NCBI GenBank assembly: GCA_963711215.1
Contig: CAVQDH010000013.1
Coordinates: 248,001-312,000 of the forward strand
Source: WHUA01 sp963711215
GTDB taxonomy: Bacteria > Pseudomonadota > Alphaproteobacteria > UBA8366
DNA: 64,000 nucleotides
Direction of reading: 5' to 3'
Below, piece by piece: positions 19,316 to 28,557 of this stretch. Below the pieces are notes generated by a model. The model did not search any database and was not told the DNA's origin. It worked only from the letters and a program-made list of their open reading frames with translations. Made by a program: the position numbers and the translations under genes. The first letter of the stretch is position 1; each line of letters starts with the position of its first letter.

Positions 19316-19370
19316 GGGGATGCTCCGGTGGTGGCGCGCGACTGTACACCGGCGACGCGCGATTATTCCA

Positions 19371-19545
19371 GGTCCCCCACCTAAATCCTCCCCCGCAAGG
19401 GGGGAGGACTTTGTCGTCGCGATACCTGATTTTCCCTCCCCCCTTGCGGCGCGCGTGTCGTCGCGCGCCGCTCTTCCTAAGCCGGCGGCCGGTCGACACC
19501 GGCCGCCTGGGGGAGGGCCAGGGTGGGGGGTAACGTTACCGATAA
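19371..19545. repeat. GC-rich palindrome cluster, CCTCCCCC...GGGGGAGG family
   Basis: Three linked hairpins with CCTCCCCCGCAAGGGGGGAGG-like and CCCCCTTGCGG-type arms, separated by short spacers including CACCTAAATCC. They occupy nearly the whole gap between the GFA and UbiD genes. Confidence 0.75.
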
Positions 19546-19551
19546 AGTCCG

Positions 19552-21041
19552 TCACTCCAACAGGTAACCGAACTTCTCGCGCGCGCGGCGCGCCATCTCG
19601 GCGCTCGGCTGGTTGATCTCCGGGAAATCGTCTCGCCAGTAATAGGGGATGCAGGCGTCGATGATCATGCGCGAGTTCACGAGGTTTCCTCTTCCCGCTC
19701 CCACGGGGGCAGACGCGGATCGGACTTCTGCGCCTTCGCGCCGCGGATGAAGTCGATGTCTTCGGCCGGGTCGCATCGGGTCAGCGCCGCGTAGATCAGC
19801 GCGTCCAGGTTGCTCACGTCGACGTCGTCGTCGGTGACGATCGACCCAGCGGTTGGCGTCCACTCCGGTGCGGCACATCGAGGCGATATGCCCCGCCTGG
19901 CGCGCGTGGCCGACATAGCGCTGCTTGATCGCCACCGCCAGCAGCATGCGCGAGCCGCCGACCTCGTGGCACCAGGTCGCCGTCACGCCGGGCACGCCGG
20001 CCGCTTCCAGGTCCTTCTTCAGCGCGGCCGAGCGGGTGATGGCGCGGAAGCGCGAATATTCGTCCGGCAGGCGTTGCGGCGCGAAACCCAGCAGGATCGG
20101 GTCGTTGCGGTAGTACACCGCTTCGATATCGATCGTCGGATTGACCCGGCCTTTTTCCGTATAGGTGCCGGTCCAGTCGCCGAACGGGCCCTCCGGCTCC
20201 ATCCGGTCGGCGTCGACATAACCTTCCAGCACGATCTCCGCGTTCGCCGGGATCGGCAGTCCCGTCACCTTGCCGGACACGACATCGATCGGCTTGCCGC
20301 GCAGCCCGCCGGCGACGTCGTATTCGGAGACGCCCTCCGGCACGTCGGCGCCGCCCATGATGAAGGTCAGCGGGTCGCCGCCGACGACGATCGCCACCGG
20401 CATGCGTCTCGCCGCGCGCGCAATACTTCTTGAAGTGCAGGTCGGCATGCCGGCCCGGCAGCACGTTGTGGCTGACCGTGCGCCTGTCCTTGATCATGAC
20501 GCGGTAGGAGCCGAGATTGATCGAGCCGGTCTCGGGGTCGCGGGTGACGTGATAGCAGCCGGTGCCGATATAGCGGCCGCCATCCTTCTCGTGCCAGCGC
20601 GGCGTCGGGAAGGCGTCGAGGTCGATCGCGTCGCCCCGCATGATGTTCTCGAACACCGGCCCGTCCTGGACCAGGTTGGGCGCGATCAGCTTCTCGGTTG
20701 CCGTAAAAGGCGTCGGCGAAGGCCTCGCTGAGCGCGACCTTGTCGAGCTCGGCCGGAAATCCCAGGGTCATGTTCTTGCGCTTGCCGCCGAAGAGGTTGA
20801 CCAGCACGCGCGAGCCTTTCAGGCAGCCGGGCACGTCGCCGAACAGCACCGCCGGCGCATGGTCGTCATGGCTGACCACTTCGGCCGCCATGCCGATCTC
20901 CTCCTGCCAGTTGGCGCCCTCGACGCGGCGCAGCTCGCCCAACCGCTCGGCTTCGGCGATCCAGCCGCGCAGATCGTCGTAAGGAAACACGCGGTCCAGA
21001 TTGCCGCCGGCGCCCCGGCCGTTTCCGCCCTTCATCCTCAT
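19552..21041 (-). CDS. UbiD-family decarboxylase (about four frameshifts)
   Basis: A prenylated-FMN-dependent (de)carboxylase of about 495 residues. Segments in order from the start at 21041: 'DLRGWIAEAERLGELRRV', 'GSRVLVNLFGGKRKNMTLG', 'GTGCYHVTRDPETGSINLG', the signature 'EPEGPFGDWTGTY' holding the catalytic acidic pair (Glu of PEGP and Asp of GDW), and 'GSIVTDDDVDVSNLD'. The last is 'NSRMIIDACIPYYWRDDF'. The frame changes near 20705, 20405, 19850 and 19690; the first three behave as one extra base each. The conserved order argues for one real gene with sequence errors. No UbiX-type prenyltransferase is in the window. Confidence 0.85.
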
Positions 21042-21180
21042 GGTGCTCCCATGCCGCCTTGATGTGCGCGGAGCCATAGTAGCGCTACCGCGGCGGGGAT
21101 GTCATACGGTTGCCGGAGCTTTTTCGTTATCTCGGCCGCAGCTGCAGCCGGACCGGAGTGCACACGATCGAATTCCGGAT

Positions 21181-21302
21181 GCTTCCCTCCCCCCTTGCGG
21201 GGGAGGGTTGGGGTGGGGGGTGTCCGCCGTCGGTGCAAACGCGGTCGGGACCCGGCCTTTCACCCCCACCTAAATCCTCCCCCCTCAAGGGGGAGGACTT
21301 TC
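21181..21302. repeat. GC-rich palindrome pair, CCTCCCCC...GGGGGAGG family
   Basis: Two hairpins of the type CCTCCCCCCTTGCGGGGGAGG and CCTCCCCCCTCAAGGGGGAGG, linked by the family spacer (GGGGTG...CACCTAAATCC). The copy lies between the UbiD and enoyl-CoA hydratase genes. Confidence 0.78.
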
Positions 21303-21326
21303 ACCATAGATCCAATGATTTGAACG

Positions 21327-22079
21327 CTACCGTCCCTTGAACACCGGCTTGCGCTTCTCGCGGAAGGAGCGGCCGCCTTCTTGCTGGTCGTCGCTGCGGC
21401 GGATCGCGAGCAGGTCGCGGCGCGCGATGGCGGCCTGTTCCGATGGCCCTTTGGGCGTGACCGTGCTGCGCACGAAGCGCTTCAGCGTCTCGACCACCAA
21501 GGGCGCGCTGTCCTTCAGGATCGTGGCGTATTCCATCGCCGCTTCGACCTGCTGGCCGACCGGCACGATCTTATTGACCATGCCGACCTCATAGGCGCGC
21601 TTCGCGTCGATGCGCTTGCCGGTCAGCATGAACTCCATCGCGATCTTGTGCGGGATGCGCGCCGCGCAGCTTGCGATCAGCCCGCCGCAGAAGCCGAGCT
21701 GCGCTTCCGGATAGAAGAAGTTGACGTTCTCGGCCGCGACCGCGATGTCGCAGAACTGCACCAGCACGTAAGCCCCGCCGACGCAGTGGCCCGCCACCGC
21801 GGCGATGATCGGCTTGTCGACCTCGACGCCGACGCCCGGCACGCATTCCCAGAGGTCCGGATCGCGCGGCGGGTCCTTGATGTCCGCGCCGACGGAAAAC
21901 GCGCGGTCGCCGGCGCCGGTCAGCACGGCGCAGCGGTCGTCGGAATCGCGGTAGCGTTTCATCGCTTCCCGCAGTTCCTCGACCAGCGCGTTGCTGAGCG
22001 CGTTCATCTTGTCCGGCCGGTTGATGGTAATCAGCGCGATGCGGTCTTTGGATTCGTAGGTGACCAGGGAATCGCTCAT
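21327..22079 (-). CDS. Enoyl-CoA hydratase/isomerase (crotonase family) 2
   Basis: A 250-residue crotonase-fold protein. The oxyanion-hole segments are 'RAFSVGADIKDPP' and 'GHCVGGAYVLVQFCD', and the second catalytic region 'EAQLGFCGGLIASCAARIP' lacks the standard Glu-Gly-Gly, so hydratase activity is uncertain. The end 'REKRKPVFKGR' is typical. It lies 29 bp downstream of CoA-transferase 3 on the same strand, surely one operon: CoA activation then reaction on the CoA ester. Confidence 0.9.
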   Translation of the reverse strand: MSDSLVTYESKDRIALITINRPDKMNALSNALVEELREAMKRYRDSDDRCAVLTGAGDRAFSVGADIKDPPRDPDLWECVPGVGVEVDKPIIAAVAGHCVGGAYVLVQFCDIAVAAENVNFFYPEAQLGFCGGLIASCAARIPHKIAMEFMLTGKRIDAKRAYEVGMVNKIVPVGQQVEAAMEYATILKDSAPLVVETLKRFVRSTVTPKGPSEQAAIARRDLLAIRRSDDQQEGGRSFREKRKPVFKGR

Positions 22080-22108
22080 GGATTGCGTGCTCCTTGCTTG
22101 GTTTCTTG

Positions 22109-23323
22109 TCAGTCGGCGGCGGCGCTTTCCGCTGGGGGCGGAATGACGCCGTCACGTGCGAGCGCGTCGATCGCGCCGGCGTCGTAGCCCAGCTCGGCCA
22201 GAACCGCATGCGTATGCTGGCCGATGCGCGGCGAATTGGCCCGGGGGTCGTCGGGCAGGGACGGCGCGACGCCCGGCAGGTTCGGCACCGGGATCGGGCC
22301 GAGGTCGGTCTGGTTCGCCCAGGTGAGGAGATGCTCCGCTTCGATCTGCGGATGGTGCAGCAGGTCGTCATAGCCGTTCACCCGGGTGCACATCAGGCCG
22401 AGCGCGCTGAAGCGCTTTTCCCATTCGGCCGCGGTCTCCGCCATGAGCGATTGCTGGAACGCCTCGTTGATCTCGCGCGATTTCCAGATGCGCTTCTGGT
22501 GCGTGTCGTAGTCCGGGTTGCTTTTCAGGTCTTCGCGGCCGAGCAGGTCGCAGACCTCGCCGAAATGCTTCGGATTGTTCGAGCTCAGGCTGATGAAGCC
22601 GTCCTTGGTGTGGAACACGCCGACCGGCACGCCGACCGAGGGCGGCTGCTTGCCCTGGGTGTGCTGGCGGATGAACTGGCCCGCCTGCACCGCGATCGCG
22701 GCCTGCAGCATGTTGATCTCCACATGCCGGCCGCCGGCGCCCATGGCGCGGGCGAAGAGCGCGGTCGCGATCGACTGATAGGCGTAGATGCCGGTGATGT
22801 AGTCGATGATCGCCGTGCCGACGCCGAGCGGCACGCCGTCGCGATCCGTGGTGATCGACTGCAGGCCGGAGAAGCCCTGCATGATCTGGTCGGTGACCGG
22901 ACGCTCGGCGAGCGGCCCCTTGGTGCCGAAGCCGGAGACCGAGAGGTAGATGACGTCCGGATTTTCCTTCGCCACCGCCGCGTAGCCGAGGCCAAGCCGG
23001 TCGATCACGCCTGGCCGGAAATTCTGCGTCACCACATCGGCTTCACGGGCGAGGCGGCGGGCAATTTCCAGCCCCTTCGGGTTCTTCAGGTCGAGCGCGA
23101 TACTGCGCTTGCCGCGGTTCATGGCGAGCGACTGGGCGGAGTGCTCCCCCTTGATCCGCCCGCCCATGTTGCGGATCCAGTCGCCGGAGAGGCCTTCGAT
23201 CTTGACGACATCGGCGCCGTACTGCGCCAGCATCATGCCGCAATAGGGCGCCGAGATGCCTTGCGCGATGTCGCACACCTTGAGACCGGCAAAGGGACGG
23301 TCATGCGTGCGGGGAGGGGTCAT
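22109..23323 (-). CDS. CaiB/BaiF CoA-transferase, copy 3
   Basis: A 404-residue, intact family III CoA-transferase starting 'MTPPRTHDRPFAGLKVCDIA'. The likely nucleophilic Asp is in 'GTAIIDYITGIYAYQ', and 'AMNRGKRSIALDLKNPKG' marks the CoA site. It is the first gene of an operon with the enoyl-CoA hydratase at 21327. It is no closer to copy 1 than expected for the family, so these are not recent duplicates. The substrate is unknown. Confidence 0.92.
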   Translation of the reverse strand: MTPPRTHDRPFAGLKVCDIAQGISAPYCGMMLAQYGADVVKIEGLSGDWIRNMGGRIKGEHSAQSLAMNRGKRSIALDLKNPKGLEIARRLAREADVVTQNFRPGVIDRLGLGYAAVAKENPDVIYLSVSGFGTKGPLAERPVTDQIMQGFSGLQSITTDRDGVPLGVGTAIIDYITGIYAYQSIATALFARAMGAGGRHVEINMLQAAIAVQAGQFIRQHTQGKQPPSVGVPVGVFHTKDGFISLSSNNPKHFGEVCDLLGREDLKSNPDYDTHQKRIWKSREINEAFQQSLMAETAAEWEKRFSALGLMCTRVNGYDDLLHHPQIEAEHLLTWANQTDLGPIPVPNLPGVAPSLPDDPRANSPRIGQHTHAVLAELGYDAGAIDALARDGVIPPPAESAAAD

Positions 23324-23490
23324 GAAAATACTCCGCGAAAGTCAGGGTCGATCGGGGGAAATTACGTCTCTCGCGCCGAAAGCGCAAAACCGGCGGGATT
23401 GGGTGAGGGGGGCGATTCTGCGGCCCGGGCGCCGGGCGGGCCCTGTGGCCGTCAGGCGGCGGCGGATGGAGGGGCTTGCGGGGCGCCTCC

Positions 23491-24594
23491 TCAGTCACCC
23501 TTGAGCAGGGCGACTGCGCCTTGAACGAAGGACGGCAGCTCGCGCTTGTGCAGCGTGTCGATCGTGACGATGACGCTCATGCCGGCGCGGAGCGGCGGCC
23601 CGGACTCGCTCCCCACCACCTGGAGGCGGACCGGGATACGCTGCACCACCTTGACCCAGTTGCCGGTGGCGTTCTGCGGCGGCAGGATCGAGAATTCGGC
23701 GCCGGTCGCCGGGGCGATGCTGGAGACGCGCGCCTTCCACTCGGCATCCGGATAGGCGTCGACGGTGATCGTAGCGCTCTGTCCTTCCCTCACGTAGGTC
23801 AGCTCGGTTTCCTTCAGGTTGGCCTCGATCCAGATGTCCTTCACGCCGACGAGGCTGAAGACCGGGCGGCCGGCGGTGACATATTCGCCGGCCTGCAGGT
23901 CGTTCTTGGTCACGATGCCGTCGGCCGGCGCGCGGATTACCGTATGACTGAGGTTGAGCTTGGCGTCCTCGAACCGCGCCTTCGCCGTCAGGACTTCCGG
24001 GTTGCGGTCTGTCTCGAGGTTCGGCTCGCCGCCGAGCCGCGTCAGGATCCGTCCGAGCTCGGCGCGGATGCTGTCGGAGCGGTTGCGCACCGCTTCCAGA
24101 TTTCGTCCCGCGCTGTCGAACCGGTCGGAATTGACCATGCCGCGCTTCAGCAGCCGGCTGCGCTGATCGAATTCCTGCTTAAAGAAGGCCCTGTCGGAGT
24201 CGGCGACCTTCAGCTCTTCGCTTTTCTGCTTGAACAGCTCCCGCATCGATTCGACGTCGTTGCGCGTCTTGTGATATTCGCCCTCGGCCCGGGCCAGCGC
24301 GATCTCGAACGGCTCGCGGTCGAGCGTGAACAGGACATCGCCCTGTTTGACCATCTGGTTTTCGTCGACATTGACCTTGATGACGCGTCCGGAGATGTCG
24401 GTGCTGATCGCGATCTTGTCGGCCTTGACGTAAGCATTCTCGCTCGTCACGTAGCGGCCGCCGATGGCGTAGTAATAGGCGCCCACCAGCGCCAGGATCA
24501 GCGGACCCGTGATGAGCAGACCATAACGAATAAATCCCGGCCGTCTCAGACGCGAGAACAGCACGCGCATGTTGTAAGCAAGTCTAGATGACAT
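23491..24594 (-). CDS. EmrA/HlyD-type membrane fusion protein
   Basis: A 367-residue periplasmic adaptor. It has one N-terminal membrane helix ('YGLLITGPLILALVGAYYY'), a biotinyl-lipoyl segment 'VTSENAYVKADKIAISTDI', a long alpha-helical hairpin about residues 95-185, a second lipoyl half 'VIRAPADGIVTKND', and a beta-barrel. It would bridge an inner-membrane MFS or ABC pump to an outer-membrane channel. It overlaps the upstream marR by 11 bp. No EmrB-type pump or TolC follows, the next gene downstream being a CoA-transferase. The partner must be encoded elsewhere. Confidence 0.9.
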   Translation of the reverse strand: MSSRLAYNMRVLFSRLRRPGFIRYGLLITGPLILALVGAYYYAIGGRYVTSENAYVKADKIAISTDISGRVIKVNVDENQMVKQGDVLFTLDREPFEIALARAEGEYHKTRNDVESMRELFKQKSEELKVADSDRAFFKQEFDQRSRLLKRGMVNSDRFDSAGRNLEAVRNRSDSIRAELGRILTRLGGEPNLETDRNPEVLTAKARFEDAKLNLSHTVIRAPADGIVTKNDLQAGEYVTAGRPVFSLVGVKDIWIEANLKETELTYVREGQSATITVDAYPDAEWKARVSSIAPATGAEFSILPPQNATGNWVKVVQRIPVRLQVVGSESGPPLRAGMSVIVTIDTLHKRELPSFVQGAVALLKGD

Positions 24595-25099
24595 TCGCTT
24601 TCTTGGCCTTCTTGGTGGTTACGTTTCCTACCGTGCCCGGCCGGAGGGCCAGGCCGGGCGTCGGAATCATTGTTGTCAGATTGTCTTTCATGTGCAGCAG
24701 GGAGTCGATCAGACGATCCCTGTCTACCTTTGATAGGCCCGTTAACGCAAACTCGCGCACTTGGCTCGACAGATCGGCCAGGGTGTCGATCGTCGGCCGC
24801 GACTTTTCTGCGAGATGCAGGCGCCAGACCCGGCGATCCGCCGGATCGCGCCGCCGCTCGACCCAGCCCGCATCTTCCAACCGGTCGATATGCCGGCCGA
24901 GCGTCACGGTCTCCACCTCCAGGATCTCCGCAAGCGACCGCTGCTTTATTCCCTCATACTGCCGCAAATGGCGCAGGACGCGCCACTGAGCGCGCGTGAG
25001 CCCGAGCCCCCGCGCGCGCTCGTCGAAGCGCTGGCGCATCAGGCGCGACACGTCGTTCAGCAGGAATCCGAGGCTGCGTTCGAGGTCGATCTTGTCCAC
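24584..25099 (-). CDS. MarR-family transcriptional regulator
   Basis: A 171-residue MarR protein. The winged helix contains 'LGLTRAQWRVLRHL', recognition helix 'ILEVETVTLGRHIDRLEDAG' and wing 'ERRRDPADRRVWRLHL'. It overlaps emrA, a typical arrangement in which MarR represses itself and the pump until a phenolic or lipophilic compound binds. A perfect 10-bp inverted repeat sits 15-38 bp upstream of its start and contains a TATAAT box, so autorepression is likely. The Lys-rich C-terminal tail is unusual but short. Confidence 0.92.
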   Translation of the reverse strand: MDKIDLERSLGFLLNDVSRLMRQRFDERARGLGLTRAQWRVLRHLRQYEGIKQRSLAEILEVETVTLGRHIDRLEDAGWVERRRDPADRRVWRLHLAEKSRPTIDTLADLSSQVREFALTGLSKVDRDRLIDSLLHMKDNLTTMIPTPGLALRPGTVGNVTTKKAKKANVI

Positions 25100-25114
25100 G
25101 GAAAGAATATAATG

Positions 25115-25137
25115 AGCTAGCTTATTATAAGCTAGCT
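25115..25137. promoter_or_regulatory. Perfect palindrome upstream of marR-emrA (probable MarR operator)
   Basis: AGCTAGCTTA-TTA-TAAGCTAGCT: 10-bp perfect arms around 3 nt. Read on the minus strand the centre is TATAAT, a consensus -10 element for marR. Binding here would block RNA polymerase. Confidence 0.8.
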
Positions 25138-25276
25138 GTTTTTCATTTTTCTGTCACACAGGCGGGCCTGCGGCGGATTTTCGCAGCCCCGTCCCGCCGC
25201 CGGAATGCGCGCAATCCCTTGCGTCCCTGCAATCCTGCCGGTATCAGTGGCGGTCCGATGAAACGGGAGGGCGGCC

Positions 25277-25702
25277 ATGACAGCCGACGGCTACGCAGGC
25301 GACAAAAGGCCGAACGAGGCATGGGAGATTCTCGAGCGCGATCCCGATGCCTGCCTGATCGACGTCCGGACCGACGCTGAGTGGCGTTATGTCGGGCTTC
25401 CGAAGCTGGACACGCTCGGCAAGGCGACGCTTTGCGTCTGCTGGCAGGTATTTCCCGACAATAAGGTGAACGACCGCTTCGTCGACGACGTGAAGGCCCA
25501 AGGCATCCGCCCCGACCAGACCCTGCTGCTGTTGTGCCGGTCGGGACAACGCTCGCGCAGCGCCGCGGTCGCGCTCACCGCCGCGGGTTTCAAATGCTGC
25601 TACAACGTCGCCGAAGGGTTCGAGGGCGACCGTGACGGCAGCGGACATCGCGGCACCGTCGGCGGCTGGAAGGTCGCCGGCCTGCCCTGGGGCCAAGGGT
25701 GA
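25277..25702 (+). CDS. Rhodanese-like sulfurtransferase
   Basis: A 141-residue single-domain rhodanese. The active-site Cys87 sits in the loop 'LCRSGQRSRSAA', preceded by 'CLIDVRTDAEWRYVG'. Such proteins move sulfane sulfur from donors such as thiosulfate or persulfides to thiols. A GGGAGGGC ribosome site is 8-15 bases upstream of the ATG at 25277. It is divergent from marR across 177 bp. No specific pathway is indicated by the neighbours. Confidence 0.9.
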   Translation: MTADGYAGDKRPNEAWEILERDPDACLIDVRTDAEWRYVGLPKLDTLGKATLCVCWQVFPDNKVNDRFVDDVKAQGIRPDQTLLLLCRSGQRSRSAAVALTAAGFKCCYNVAEGFEGDRDGSGHRGTVGGWKVAGLPWGQG

Positions 25703-26303
25703 CGGCTTCCCACCCAATTCCGCCGTCCGTCTTCGATCGACCGCCGCGCATTCTCAACATGTCGCCGCCGCGCGTGCGCGCACGCGCATCTTGAGTCTCT
25801 GTTCTTGCCGTGCGTACCGGCGACTATCCCTGTGCTTGGCTTTTTCGCGCGCGTTGGCGCGGCGTCTTTCGCCTTCCGGGCACCCGGCGGGCAGCCTCGC
25901 GCGGTAAACGGTGCGGCGAATGAGCGCGATCGGCAGGTATTATTTGTCGGAATTAAGCAGTAGTAAGCTCTTTGATTGTACTACCTTCAGGCGCTTTGCC
26001 CGCGGGTTAACGGTTCATTAATGCAAACAAGTGAAACTGATGCGGAAATTTTCTGGGTGGATGAGTACAATTCACGATCTATAGCAGTCGGGTGGAACTT
26101 GTCATTACGGTCGTCAGCCGATAACTTTGCGTGAGTGCGAGACGAGGGGGATTTGGCGCTCGCCGTTTCTTGGGCGTCAAAGTGGGAGGGAGCATGGTCA
26201 CCGAACCGATACGGTCTTCCGGAACATCTGCCTTTGTGCGCCTTGTGCTGACGACCAGCAACACGTCGATCAATTTTAACTTGGACGGTCTGGTTTGTCG
26301 GTC
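25703..26303. other. Long leader/intergenic region before the M23-bactofilin operon
   Basis: About 600 bp without a credible gene. The first half is GC-rich and featureless. The second half is AT-richer and holds a small inverted repeat GTAGTA...TACTAC (25960-25984), the TTAA-N7-TTAA box at 26007 and candidate promoters for the operon. Confidence 0.6.
26007..26021. promoter_or_regulatory. CtrA-type full site TTAA-N7-TTAA
   Basis: TTAACGGTTCATTAA matches the TTAA-N7-TTAA consensus bound by the alphaproteobacterial cell-cycle regulator CtrA. It lies about 285 bp upstream of the M23 peptidase start. Function is inferred from the motif only. Confidence 0.45.
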
Positions 26304-27971
26304 ATGGAGCCGATACGCGCATATTGGTATCGCGTGCTAGCCGCGATCAGCTGGATAAAACGGCTGTTCGACGAGCTGTTACGGGAACGCGAGCTTATTC
26401 TGCGTTCGCAGGGGCGCGTGCATTTCGTGCCCCTGACGCGGCGGCTGCAGCTCTACGCGCTGCTCGTCGTGCTCGCCGTCGCAACCTGGGGCATCGGCAT
26501 GACGCTGATGTCGACGATCAAAAGCGGCGTGATCCAAGTCAAGAACGACGAGATTCGGGAGGCGCGCGTCGCCTACGAAGATCTGTTCGAGGAAGTGCTG
26601 CGCTACCAGAAGAAGGTTGCCGCGGTCACCACGACGTTGCGCGAGAGCCAGGAAAATCTGCTGGCCGAGGTCGGAACCGCGGCGGACGACGCGCGGAAGG
26701 CGGAGAAGGGCAAGTCGTCGGCGAAGCATGCCGCCGGCGCGGCGTCCGCCGAAAAGCAGGTTCTGCGGCAAAGCCTGGACGAGATCGACCACAAAGTCCT
26801 GCAGATGACCGAGACGAACACGCTGCTCGAAGGCTCGCTCAACAAGATCAAGAGCGAGCTGAAGCTTGCGGGCGATGAGCGCGACAAGATCATCAAGACG
26901 CGCAATATGCTGCGCGAGCGCGTCGAGCAGCTCGAAGAGATGCTCATCAAGGCGCGCACCGAGAATACCTATCTCGACCGCCACGTCGCCGAGTTGAACA
27001 CCAATCTGTCGCGGAGCCGCCAGGACGAGGACAAGGTCACGTCGGAGCGCGACGCTCTGAAATCGCGTGTCAGCGGGTTGGAGAGCAACGTCAAGGGCTC
27101 CAACAAGCGCGCGAAGATGGCGGAAGCCGATCTGAAGAAGGTCTTGTCGAAGCTGGAGCAGTCGACCGGCGGGGCGGGCTCGACCGCCGAAGCCGACGCG
27201 AGCGACGGCAGCGCCGATATGGACGACGATGTGGCCAGCGGCGACACCTCGGTGCTGCGCCGGCGCACGGTGGCGCTCTTGCAGCGGCTGGATGACCTGC
27301 ACGCGGCCCAGGGCAACGTGCTCGATCGGCTGGGCGAGCGCACCGTCAACAATATTCAGGAAGCCGAGACGCTGATCGGCATGACGGGCCTCGACGTCGA
27401 TCAGGTGATGGCGCGCGCGACGCGCAGCATCTCCGGCCAGGGCGGTCCGCTGTTCGAAATCCCGGCCGGCGCGGACGTGAGCGGCCTGCCGGTCGCCGTT
27501 TCGACGATCGATACCCAGCTGACGCGCTGGAACGCGTTGCGCGCGTTGCTGAAGCGGATCCCGCTGATCTCGCCAGTCGATTTCTATCACATGGCCAGCG
27601 GCTTCGGTCTCAGGACCGATCCGTTCAACAACAGGATGGCCATGCATTACGGCGTCGATCTCGCGGGATGGGCCGGCGCGCCCGTCTACGCGACCGCGCC
27701 GGGCAAAGTCGTATTCGCCGGCCGCAAAGGCCGTTACGGAAAAATGGTGGAGATCGACCACGGTTATGGTATTCGCACGCGGTATGGTCATCTTCAAAAA
27801 GTGCTCGTCCAACGAGGCGAGGAGGTAGGGCATCGGCACGAGATTGGCCTTCTCGGAAGCACCGGTCGCAGTACCGGTCCGCACGTACACTACGAAGTGC
27901 GGTTCGACGGGAAGCCCCTCAACCCCGAGAAATTCATCAAGGCAGGACGGTATGTTTTCAAGAGTCAGTAA
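26304..27971 (+). CDS. M23-family peptidoglycan endopeptidase with coiled coil
   Basis: A 555-residue envelope protein: one membrane helix near residues 48-67 ('LYALLVVLAVATWGIGM'), a long coiled-coil periplasmic region (about 75-290), and a C-terminal LytM/M23 zinc peptidase domain. The zinc ligands are in 'MHYGVDLAG' (His-x3-Asp) and 'GPHVHYEVRF' (His-x-His). It would cut peptide cross-links in peptidoglycan. The ATG at 26304 is preferred; a TTG 9 bases upstream is possible. Its end overlaps the bactofilin gene by 20 bp. Bactofilin-M23 pairs are a known module that localises wall remodelling in alphaproteobacteria. Confidence 0.92.
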   Translation: MEPIRAYWYRVLAAISWIKRLFDELLRERELILRSQGRVHFVPLTRRLQLYALLVVLAVATWGIGMTLMSTIKSGVIQVKNDEIREARVAYEDLFEEVLRYQKKVAAVTTTLRESQENLLAEVGTAADDARKAEKGKSSAKHAAGAASAEKQVLRQSLDEIDHKVLQMTETNTLLEGSLNKIKSELKLAGDERDKIIKTRNMLRERVEQLEEMLIKARTENTYLDRHVAELNTNLSRSRQDEDKVTSERDALKSRVSGLESNVKGSNKRAKMAEADLKKVLSKLEQSTGGAGSTAEADASDGSADMDDDVASGDTSVLRRRTVALLQRLDDLHAAQGNVLDRLGERTVNNIQEAETLIGMTGLDVDQVMARATRSISGQGGPLFEIPAGADVSGLPVAVSTIDTQLTRWNALRALLKRIPLISPVDFYHMASGFGLRTDPFNNRMAMHYGVDLAGWAGAPVYATAPGKVVFAGRKGRYGKMVEIDHGYGIRTRYGHLQKVLVQRGEEVGHRHEIGLLGSTGRSTGPHVHYEVRFDGKPLNPEKFIKAGRYVFKSQ

Positions 27972-28539
27972 GACGGAATCCAAGACCACCGCCACCAACA
28001 CCGGTTCCAGCAGAAGCCTCGCCGTACCTAAATTCGCCTCGGCGGGCGTGGCGCCGTCGATCGTCAGCGCCAATCTGCGCGTGACCGGCGACCTCGAATC
28101 CGAGGGCGATATCCAGATCGACGGCCATGTCGAAGGTGACGTTCGCAGCAACTCGGTCACCGTCGGCGAGCACGCCGTCGTCAGCGGCGCGATCATCGCG
28201 CAGACCGTCCATGTCGCCGGAACGGTCAAGGGACAGATCAACGGCAAGACCGTCGAGCTGGCCCGCACCGCCAAAGTGACGGGCGACATCGTGCATGAAA
28301 GCCTCGCGATCGAAGCGGGCGCTTTCATCCAGGGCCTCTGCCGCCATGCGGACGGCGCGGTCCAGCCGGCCAAGCCGATGGAAAGCGAGAGGCCGACGCC
28401 GAAGGAAGTGCCGCCGGCGAGCCTCGTCTCGTCGCAAAACAGCAACGGCGTGGCGCAGGAAGAAGACAAGACGGCCAAGTCGGCGCTCGCCGCCTCCGCG
28501 GCGAAGGGCCAGGAAGCGATCAAGAAGGTCTTTCGCTAA
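27952..28539 (+). CDS. Bactofilin
   Basis: A 195-residue polymer-forming protein. The central DUF583/bactofilin beta-helix runs from 'SIVSANLRVTGDLESEGD' through 'IDGHVEGDVRSNSVTVGE' and 'VAGTVKGQINGKTVEL', flanked by disordered Ser/Thr-rich and charged tails. Bactofilins form filaments at the inner membrane and position wall enzymes. The start ATG at 27952 lies inside the end of the M23 gene, so the two are translationally coupled and very probably work together. Confidence 0.93.
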   Translation: MFSRVSKTESKTTATNTGSSRSLAVPKFASAGVAPSIVSANLRVTGDLESEGDIQIDGHVEGDVRSNSVTVGEHAVVSGAIIAQTVHVAGTVKGQINGKTVELARTAKVTGDIVHESLAIEAGAFIQGLCRHADGAVQPAKPMESERPTPKEVPPASLVSSQNSNGVAQEEDKTAKSALAASAAKGQEAIKKVFR

Positions 28540-28557
28540 GACCGGCTTTCGGCGCTT

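Noticed and set aside
17193..21302. GC-rich repeats considered as a CRISPR array
   Set aside because: The units are compound palindromes scattered between genes, with irregular spacing and no unique spacers of uniform length.
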